From Hydractinia symbiolongicarpus (Eukaryota > Cnidaria > Hydrozoa > Anthoathecata > Hydractiniidae): DNA of 64,000 nucleotides. Under the pieces are notes generated by a model that saw nothing but the letters and a program-made list of their open reading frames with translations, made no database searches and was not told where the DNA came from. Made by a program: the position numbers and the translations under genes. Position 1 is the first letter of the stretch. The number at the start of each line of letters is the position of its first letter. This document shows positions 57,714 through 64,000 of this stretch, one piece after another. Location of the stretch: positions 21,638,001 to 21,702,000 of the forward strand of contig NC_079884.1 in assembly GCF_029227915.1 (NCBI RefSeq), given 5' to 3'.

Positions 57714-59042
57714 ATGGCTGTCATTAAAACAACACTGTTGGCTTCTATCGACTTCTTGGAAAGTTCATCAACTTCAACAGACAGAAACTGGTCGTGGGTA
57801 GTTTTATTTTCGTCATCTATGATAGCTGGCTTCACATGGGGTATTCAACACGTCAGTGGTATATTCTATAGTGTTTGGTTGGAAGAGTTCAAAATTTCAA
57901 AAGGAACTGTTGCATGGATCACAGGGTTGCCTTTAGGATTGTTGTTACTTCTATCACCCCTATATCCAATTATATATCGGAAATTAAAAGGATTTCAAAT
58001 TGGATCAGTATTTGGAAGCATTTTAACTGGAATATCCTTACTGTTATCGTCCTATGTTACAAATGTCTATCTTCTATTCTTTACCTACAGTTTCCTGACA
58101 GGAATTGGTTTGCTGTTGCTAGCTACTCCAGCGGTAATGATTATTCCCAAGTATTTTCACAAACATGTCTCATTCGCTACCGCGTTTGCAACAACAGGAT
58201 CTTTCATTACACCACTGTTTCTATCACCATTGATAAGCTATCTAAATAGAAAATTCTGTTGGAGAGTTGCATTCAGAGTGTTGGGTATTCTTGTGATTTT
58301 AATTTGCACACCTTGTGGGTTACTGTGGAGAAACCACTCGTCAGATACTCCAAATCTTCATTCACTTCAAGGAAAGAAAAGCACAAAGGCTTGGAACAAA
58401 TACAAACATCTTTTAAAAAACAGACATTATTTGATATTTTTACTAGCAACCACTTTGGGATCTTTAGACGCTTCTGTTTCCTTAACCCATCTTGTTCAAC
58501 ATGCAATAGAATCTGGTACTGACAGAAATGATGCAAACTGGTTACCCGTGTACTTGTCATTGGGAAACGTGATTGGTCGTTTATGTCTTGGGAAAATATT
58601 TGATATACAATGTATTAACAAAATGATCTTCTATAAAATATTAATGATCATGTCAGGGTTGACAGCAGTTGTTGGATCTTTTTCGGTGGAATTTTATCAG
58701 CTAATTCTATTTGCTATTTGCTATACAATATTCGATGGTGCACATAAAGCGCAACAGTCCATTATATTGTTGAATATAGCTGGGAAAAAATTACTTTTGG
58801 AGGGATGGACACTTTTAATGAGTCTAGGAGCAATAACTTTTGTTTTGGGTCCAGTCTTGGTGGGATACTTTTCAAGTGGAATAAGTAGCTACAAGGTCAT
58901 GTTTTATTTCATGAGTGTACCATCCATATTGGCATCCCTACTTTTGAATTTGATGTACATATTTCCTGAGGTAAACATGGGTGATTTATCAAAAGAAACA
59001 AAGTCGTCTGAAAACAATGCTGGACTTCTGGAAGTAACATGA
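57714..59042 (+). CDS. MFS transporter, monocarboxylate (SLC16)-like
   Basis: An intronless 442-aa frame with ATG at 57714. The N-terminal DRNWSWVVLFSSSM (residues 23-36) corresponds to the D-G-x-W-x-W-V signature at the first membrane span of monocarboxylate transporters. About twelve hydrophobic spans are visible: six before a basic central loop (LQGKKSTKAWNKYKHLLKN, about residues 218-236) and six after. GNVIGRLCLGKIFD matches the conserved G-R-x-x-x-G-x-x-D at the start of the second half's loop. Expected in the plasma membrane, carrying monocarboxylates or a related small molecule, possibly with protons; the substrate cannot be inferred. The short acidic C-terminal tail lies inside the cell. 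The neighbouring decayed Helentron ends 650 bp upstream. Confidence 0.85.
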   Translation: MAVIKTTLLASIDFLESSSTSTDRNWSWVVLFSSSMIAGFTWGIQHVSGIFYSVWLEEFKISKGTVAWITGLPLGLLLLLSPLYPIIYRKLKGFQIGSVFGSILTGISLLLSSYVTNVYLLFFTYSFLTGIGLLLLATPAVMIIPKYFHKHVSFATAFATTGSFITPLFLSPLISYLNRKFCWRVAFRVLGILVILICTPCGLLWRNHSSDTPNLHSLQGKKSTKAWNKYKHLLKNRHYLIFLLATTLGSLDASVSLTHLVQHAIESGTDRNDANWLPVYLSLGNVIGRLCLGKIFDIQCINKMIFYKILMIMSGLTAVVGSFSVEFYQLILFAICYTIFDGAHKAQQSIILLNIAGKKLLLEGWTLLMSLGAITFVLGPVLVGYFSSGISSYKVMFYFMSVPSILASLLLNLMYIFPEVNMGDLSKETKSSENNAGLLEVT

Positions 59043-59332
59043 CGAGATAACGACATTTAAATATAAAGAAAGAATTTTTGTTATTTAAGACGTATAGAAT
59101 AATTTTTGTTGTTGTTGCGTAGCTTGTTTACATTTAGCCCTTTTTGTTTTGGTACCGCGCTTGCAATAACTTGATGTTTACGTCTCTCCTGATAACACAT
59201 ATCATACAAAGATTTTTTGTCACTAAAGTGATTTTGTTTTGTGTTGAATTACTAAGACTTGTAACTATTCTACCAAAGCTTTTAATTTGTGCCGAAATGA
59301 TTTAAACTGGCGTAAAAAGACCTTTAAGGCGA

Positions 59333-59338
59333 AATAAA
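59333..59338 (+). terminator. possible polyadenylation signal of the transporter gene
   Basis: AATAAA about 290 bp after the stop codon. Confidence 0.4.
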
Positions 59339-59520
59339 GGAGCGGTGTAAATTTTTAAGAATTGAATTTCTGTACTCAACTACTAAGGAAGTATAAAAAC
59401 TACAAACATTCCAAAATAATAGACATGACACGTTAATATACAAGATATTTTTGTTTCAAAATTTGTTGAGTTGTTGTATTTATTGTTTAGAGCTTCAAAC
59501 GCGTATTATTACATGCGTAA

Positions 59521-59733
59521 TTATTTACCTTTTTTATTTTGTAATTGCCAAAAATTGGAATAAACTGAACACCTTCTAATTTTATGACAGCATATGTACT
59601 CCAACTTCCCACAACTACACAAATCATGGTACCTAGCTTCCAGAGAAATAACACAATAGAAATATTCTAAATGTTCGTCATCGTCATGAAATTCTGGTTT
59701 AAACTGAAAGTCAATGACCATTGGTTGTTCCAT
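59521..59733 (-). CDS. small unrecognised ORF, Cys-rich
   Basis: An ATG-started 70-codon frame with an acidic start (FHDDDEHLEYFY) and a Cys-rich middle (LCSCGKLEYICCHKIRRC). The C-x-C and C-C spacing could bind metal, or be an exon of a larger gene. No family recognised and no splice signals checked with confidence. Chance is likely. Confidence 0.2.
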   Translation of the reverse strand: MEQPMVIDFQFKPEFHDDDEHLEYFYCVISLEARYHDLCSCGKLEYICCHKIRRCSVYSNFWQLQNKKGK

Positions 59734-59739
59734 GATCTA

Positions 59740-61320
59740 TATGATTTACTGAAAATGTATTATAAAGATCACGAAGTCTAAAAAAGTTAACAAGATAGTT
59801 TTCTTTGTCAGTAACTCGTACTGATTCTCAAGATATATGCACAAATATAAAGTTTTTCTTCTTTTTTTGTCCACTTCCTAACTTTTAGGAGGTTATCACA
59901 TAAAGCAATCCAAAACACAAATTTTTGATCTTTGAAAACAATGTATCAACAAGTATCTAGCGCAACAGAAATCCAATAAGATTTTTTTATGTATAGTTAC
60001 AGGTATGTTAAAGTGTATCTCTTTTGCTTTTTCAATCACACTTCTATCTAACTATCAACAAAATAATTTATATTTTTTCTTCTGATTATTGCGGCCCTCC
60101 TCCCCTGTTACAAAACAGTGTTATTTCTGTGTATTAGGTCCATTTGTTTTTTACATGTTCCCTGTGAACATAACTCTTTAATTCACTGTATTTATAAAGA
60201 ACGAAGCCTGCATTTATAATTGTAGGAATTTTGTCTAATTTTATATCCACTTTTATTAAAATTGACCACCTAGCTTATACACGGCCAAAAGCACATTCAA
60301 CAAGATTTCTGGCAGACCTCAGCATTTTATTTAAAATAAGTTCGTAATGGTGCAATTACCCGTGAACGGCTGATTAGCTAAGGGCTGAGTAATCAAAAAT
60401 CGTTCGTCTATAGTAAGTCAAATATGCGATAACGACAAGGGAAAATACTCGTCAGAAAAGGTAAAACTAGAGTGATAACCAAATCTAATACAATAATCAT
60501 GTATTGAATTTTTTTTGTTACTTGTAAAATAAATGAATTTGTTGAAGTCATATAACCAGGTATGGCAAGATACGGTTAAAGTCCACTTTGTCATGTGACC
60601 AAGAAAATAAGAGGGCTGAATAAGCGGGAAATATCACACATCGTTAGTTAGTTTTGCGGAGCCACCGACCCACCCTCACTGAGAGTCTTCGCATAAAATA
60701 ATTATATGTTTTTTGTTATATTAGAGCTGTGTTGTCTTGTCAACCATTCCGACTGCATTTAAAAAAAAATGTTAACCATAACTAATAGCATTCTAAGATA
60801 TAACAAACTGAAGTAAATTAACCCCCCCCCCCCCTTTTTAACTACATGACGGTAAGATCTAAGAAGCCACTGCTGCTTGGGATACCATTTTGCACACAAA
60901 CAAAATCACAGTGGCAAGTTACAAAAACAAACTGGGGAAGCTATATTTTAGATTGGATCTGCATATCTGCACTAGAACTCTGAAAAAATATTATGAACTT
61001 AATCTCACGACAGCTCTATTATGATAATAATGATATGATTCCTGAAGAAGATAAACAACAAAAAGTCAATATTTAAATACTACTGAATGTACCATCTGGG
61101 AGCGGAAACAATGAGTTGCCAAAAATTTCTAATTTTCTTATTTGAACAATTCCTATCAACGCGAGATCTGGAAAGTGCATAATTTTCTAACCAGAATTTC
61201 TTCTGAATAAAATGAAACAGCATGCAGATGCTTGTCTTCAAAACAAAGAAATGCCAGTTGTATGGAAAATCAATTTTTGTAACTCTTAAATGTTCAGACA
61301 TGCGCATGAGCGAAAAAATC
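59740..61320. other. no gene recognised
   Basis: AT-rich, with a C run at about 60822-60834. Confidence 0.5.
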
Positions 61321-61324
61321 AGTC

Positions 61325-61472
61325 CAGTTAGCCGGGCTGAAGCAATCACATAAGAAATTTACAACCCGCCTAACCAAGAGCTTGGTTAGACGAGCTGGAA
61401 CATTTTATGAGAAATCTATAGTAGAAGCGAGATCTTAGCCAAGCAGGCCAGCTCGCTTAACCGGGCTGGTCA
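61325..61472. repeat. cluster of GTTAGxCGxGCTG motifs
   Basis: CAGTTAGCCGGGCTGA, CTTGGTTAGACGAGCTGG and CGCTTAACCGGGCTGG lie within 150 bp, with a 9-bp hairpin CTAACCAAG/CTTGGTTAG at 61370-61389. Probably a degenerate short repeat element. Confidence 0.45.
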
Positions 61473-61479
61473 CCTCATA

Positions 61480-62150
61480 TGGTCAGCCTAAATGTAGAAA
61501 GTGGACGAGAAAAAGCAAGCAGACAAACTTTTGCATTTATGCGCATATCTTGAGCATCGGCACCAATTTTTCAAAACGAAAGTTAACTTGTTATGTCCGA
61601 ACAAATATTGAATCAATTTAGATAAACTTTCTGTGTCTTGGGAGGTAATATTTAAAAATTCATTCTAAGTAAATTATAAATAAATCATAGCGCAACCAAT
61701 GATCAATTCAGTTTGAACCAGAATTTCATGACTGGGTAATTCAAACTTGGACTTCTTACACCGGAGGAAAAGAGAAAGGCTCGGACCGATGGTCGGTGTA
61801 GTTGTGGGCAGTTGAGTGCTGTCACAAAATTGATGAAATAAAATGTTTCAAATAAGAAGGTGGTCAGTTTATTTCATTTTATTTTAAATCCTTTGCAAAT
61901 ACAAAACAAGTACTTTAATTATTACGCATGTAATATTAAGCTCTAAACAATAGAAGCAACGACTAAAAAAATTTTTAAAGAAAAATAATTTGCATATCAA
62001 CGGGTCGCTGCTGAATGTCATCAACATTCCTACACTCCCCCGTCTTCATTAATGTTCCTCTGCTTAAGTAAAAAACATTTTCACGGCCCCTAACAACTAA
62101 TTTATATATTTATTAGGATGGAATGTTTCCAGTTTTCATCCTTCCTTAGT
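61480..62150. other. no gene recognised
   Basis: AT-rich, no domain-bearing frame. Confidence 0.5.
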
Positions 62151-62182
<32 letters not shown>

Positions 62183-62270
62183 CGCCAAAAGAAATTTACA
62201 TACAACTATTTCAAAATTACAGATACAAGTTCTACATACACATAAGTACAGGCATAAATTTCTACATTAG

Positions 62271-62300
62271 GATATATATATATACATATATATATACATA
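62271..62300. repeat. TA microsatellite
   Basis: Alternating TA with CATA interruptions, in the LINE 3' region. Confidence 0.7.
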
Positions 62301-62487
62301 ACTGTATCACGTACGTAGAATAAAATGGCAGGAGTAAGTAGAAGACTATGCAGTCTTATCATCTCACACCTTACATAGCCGTCATTAAAAAGAGCGTCAA
62401 ATAAAAATTGATAATTAAAAACTTAATAAAATATTAAATGTTATGTTAAATAAAAGAAAGCGTTTAATTATCACACGTAGTGTTGAT

Positions 62488-62760
62488 TCAGAAGAAGACT
62501 TGTTCGTTATTACTTCGTAACAGCTGATTTCTTAGTGCAATTTTAAATTGTTTTGTAGATGGAATGCTTTTTATCTCATCGTTTAGAAGCATGCTCCAGA
62601 GTTTTGGGCCTCGGTTTGATATTGAAAATTTTGTTACATTAGATATGATTTTTGGCCGAAGGAAATTATTACCTGAAAATCTAGTTGGATATTTATGTTG
62701 AACTTTCTTAATTAATGTAATGAATATATTTGGTGCTATTAAATTTTTAATCTTATACAA
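62488..62760 (-). pseudogene. LINE ORF2 C-terminal tail
   Basis: Reads KFSISNRGPKLWSMLLNDEI and STKQFKIALRNQLL, matching the last 60-90 residues of CR1/L2-like ORF2 (FSISYRGPKxWN pattern). It lies about 70 bp after ORF1, so about 2.5 kb of coding is missing. Confidence 0.7.
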
Positions 62761-62828
62761 TTTGTTTCCGTCATTGTAGTAGAAAAGATAATTAAAAAGA
62801 AAATATAAATCGTGTAAATAAGAAAGCG

Positions 62829-63635
62829 TTAAACAATGTTTTTCGGTTTCTTAAACTCCCTAACAACAAGACGATCATAAAGAACGATAGCATATTTACC
62901 ATTTTCTCTATGAATCTTCATTTCCTTGAAGAGATTCGCCCTAATCTGATTCGTCGAAGTGGAGTAATCCTCATTTACATATATTCCGGTGCCTTTTAGT
63001 TTCTTCGAGTTGCTTAAAATATTAACTTTATCCTTATAGTCCAACAGTTTAAGTACGATAGTACGCTTTTTCCCATTGCTTTTCTCTCCTGTGCGGTGTG
63101 CTCTCTCTACGTGCACATTCGACAATCCTAATTTGTGTTCAAATAAATTGACCACTTTCTTTTCAGTATCGTCCCAACTCTCCGTATCGCTTTTTTCCAA
63201 CCCATCAATACGTAAATTGTTTCTTCTTTGTCTATCCTCTAAGTGTCGTAGTTTTTCCTCATAATTACTCAATTGTTCTTTACGATTCGTTGTCTGTTCA
63301 AGTAAGCCAGCTTCCATTTTTTTAAAACTTTCCTCATTTAAACTTTGTGTCACTGTCAGGCTTTCCTCTATATCTCTTTTGTCCTTTTCTAAGGCTTTAA
63401 TTTTTTCAATTGCTCCAAAAAGATTATTTTTTAATGTCCTATTTTCTTCTTGGATAGCTTCATATGATGATGCAATTTCTTTCAGTTTTTTGTCTAATTC
63501 ACCAATCTGTTCGTTTGTGATCTTCAGATTACTGCTAATTAACTGAACAATATCCTGCTGTTGCTTTTGAAACATTGTTGTAAAAATATCACGCACCATT
63601 TCCACAGAAATTATGTTCACTTGATTAGATTCCAT
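62829..63635 (-). CDS. LINE ORF1 protein (coiled coil plus RRM-like)
   Basis: About 268 aa from the ATG at 63633-63635 (MESNQVNIISVEMVRDIF). Order: helical N-terminus, a coiled coil from about residue 35 to 150 (LDKKLKEIASSYEAIQEEN and onward), then the conserved LEDRQRRNNLRIDGLE, VHVERAHRTGEK, RTIVLKLLDYKDK, and a C-terminal KLKGTGIYVNEDYS. This is the Transposase_22-like ORF1 architecture that binds LINE RNA as a trimer. An in-frame extension to 63698 exists but is hydrophobic and less likely. The frame is intact. Confidence 0.75.
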   Translation of the reverse strand: MESNQVNIISVEMVRDIFTTMFQKQQQDIVQLISSNLKITNEQIGELDKKLKEIASSYEAIQEENRTLKNNLFGAIEKIKALEKDKRDIEESLTVTQSLNEESFKKMEAGLLEQTTNRKEQLSNYEEKLRHLEDRQRRNNLRIDGLEKSDTESWDDTEKKVVNLFEHKLGLSNVHVERAHRTGEKSNGKKRTIVLKLLDYKDKVNILSNSKKLKGTGIYVNEDYSTSTNQIRANLFKEMKIHRENGKYAIVLYDRLVVREFKKPKNIV

Positions 63636-63735
63636 ATTTGTAAATATAAGTATTGAGTAAGTATTAAGTAAAATAGTAAAATTTAAATAAAATATCAAAA
63701 TTTAAATTCCCTCTTCCGCAGTAGTTAAAAACACG

Positions 63736-63771
63736 TCCGCTCTCGTAGTTGGGTCCGCTCTTGTAGTTGGG
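63736..63771 (-). repeat. two 18-bp tandem units in the LINE 5' region
   Basis: TCCGCTCTCGTAGTTGGG and TCCGCTCTTGTAGTTGGG, one base apart. Tandem units are common in LINE 5' regions and may act as promoter monomers; here that is inference. Confidence 0.6.
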
Positions 63772-64000
63772 TACAAAAATCCAATTCTTGTTGAAAAGCC
63801 GCCAGTCTAAATTAACCTGGCCCAAATTAAAGTCTATGCTAGAATGGTGACAAGTCTCAGTAAGTCAAGACAAAACAAGATCACTATATTACTAAAACAA
63901 TAAGAACTAAATATAAACAAACTACTGAACAAAATAATTTTTAGTGTTCTATACTTCTTAAATAATTAAGAATGTCATTATGTCATCTCCTTTCAGTTTA

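Larger units (their letters stand above)
62153..63771 (-). mobile_element. internally deleted LINE (non-LTR) with poly(A) tail
   Basis: Minus-strand copy with 5' tandem 18-bp units, ORF1, then the very end of ORF2, then a 3' end with 30 T on the plus strand (62153-62182), which is a poly(A) tail on the minus strand. The endonuclease and almost the whole reverse transcriptase are missing. The 5' boundary is uncertain and no target duplication was found. Confidence 0.7.

Overview
This window is AT-rich nuclear DNA of an animal. It has spliced genes with GT-AG introns, a metazoan ETS transcription factor, tRNA-derived SINE-like repeats, and a mobile-element mix (DIRS-like, Penelope-like, Helentron, pogo/Tigger, non-LTR, many MITEs) typical of cnidarians. 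A cnidarian, perhaps a hydrozoan, is my best inference. Nothing in the window proves the species. There are no operons, ribosome binding sites or CRISPR arrays.

Three host genes are convincing. (1) A three-exon ETS-domain transcription factor at 19992-25547 (+), about 556 aa. (2) A two-exon CoA-dependent acyltransferase of the chloramphenicol-acetyltransferase/condensation fold at 47486-49107 (+), 450 aa. (3) An intronless MFS transporter of the monocarboxylate (SLC16-like) type at 57714-59042 (+), 442 aa. They are unrelated and lie far apart among mobile DNA.

Layout. 1-5 kb: a 2.1-kb minisatellite of 98 or more 21-bp units, open on both strands, flanked by four copies of one MITE family. 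5-19.8 kb: no gene seen; SINE and foldback elements, G-rich tracts, and pieces of a transposon whose ends begin CAACCTCG. 19.8-25.8 kb: the ETS gene. 27.9-29.4 kb: a decayed pogo/Tigger transposase. 29.5-34.3 kb: a degenerate DIRS-like retrotransposon (gag-like ORF, RT-RNase H, tyrosine recombinase) whose left end holds a perfect 79-bp inverted repeat. 34.7-35.9 kb: fragments of a second Penelope-like element and of a possible YqaJ-type gene. 36.6-39.3 kb: an intact-ended 2.7-kb non-autonomous DNA transposon with long TIRs and a 9-bp target duplication. 40-41 kb: a broken reverse transcriptase. 41.5-47.2 kb: an internally deleted relative of the 2.7-kb element, a GACGTC-rich repeat and one unrecognised decayed gene. 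47.5-49.1 kb: the acyltransferase. 49.6-57.1 kb: a decayed Helentron (HUH Rep, PIF1 helicase, endonuclease tail) interrupted by a 3.2-kb inverted-repeat Penelope-like element and by a 200-bp MITE. 57.7-59.0 kb: the transporter. 62.2-63.8 kb: a LINE copy in which ORF1 is joined to the tail of ORF2.

No coherent new multi-gene system is evident. The observations most worth following are the both-strand-open heptad minisatellite, the CAACCTCG transposon family defined here by two independent 9-bp target duplications, the giant foldback Penelope element nested in the Helentron with a 12-bp target duplication, and a tRNA-like sequence enclosed in inverted repeats.
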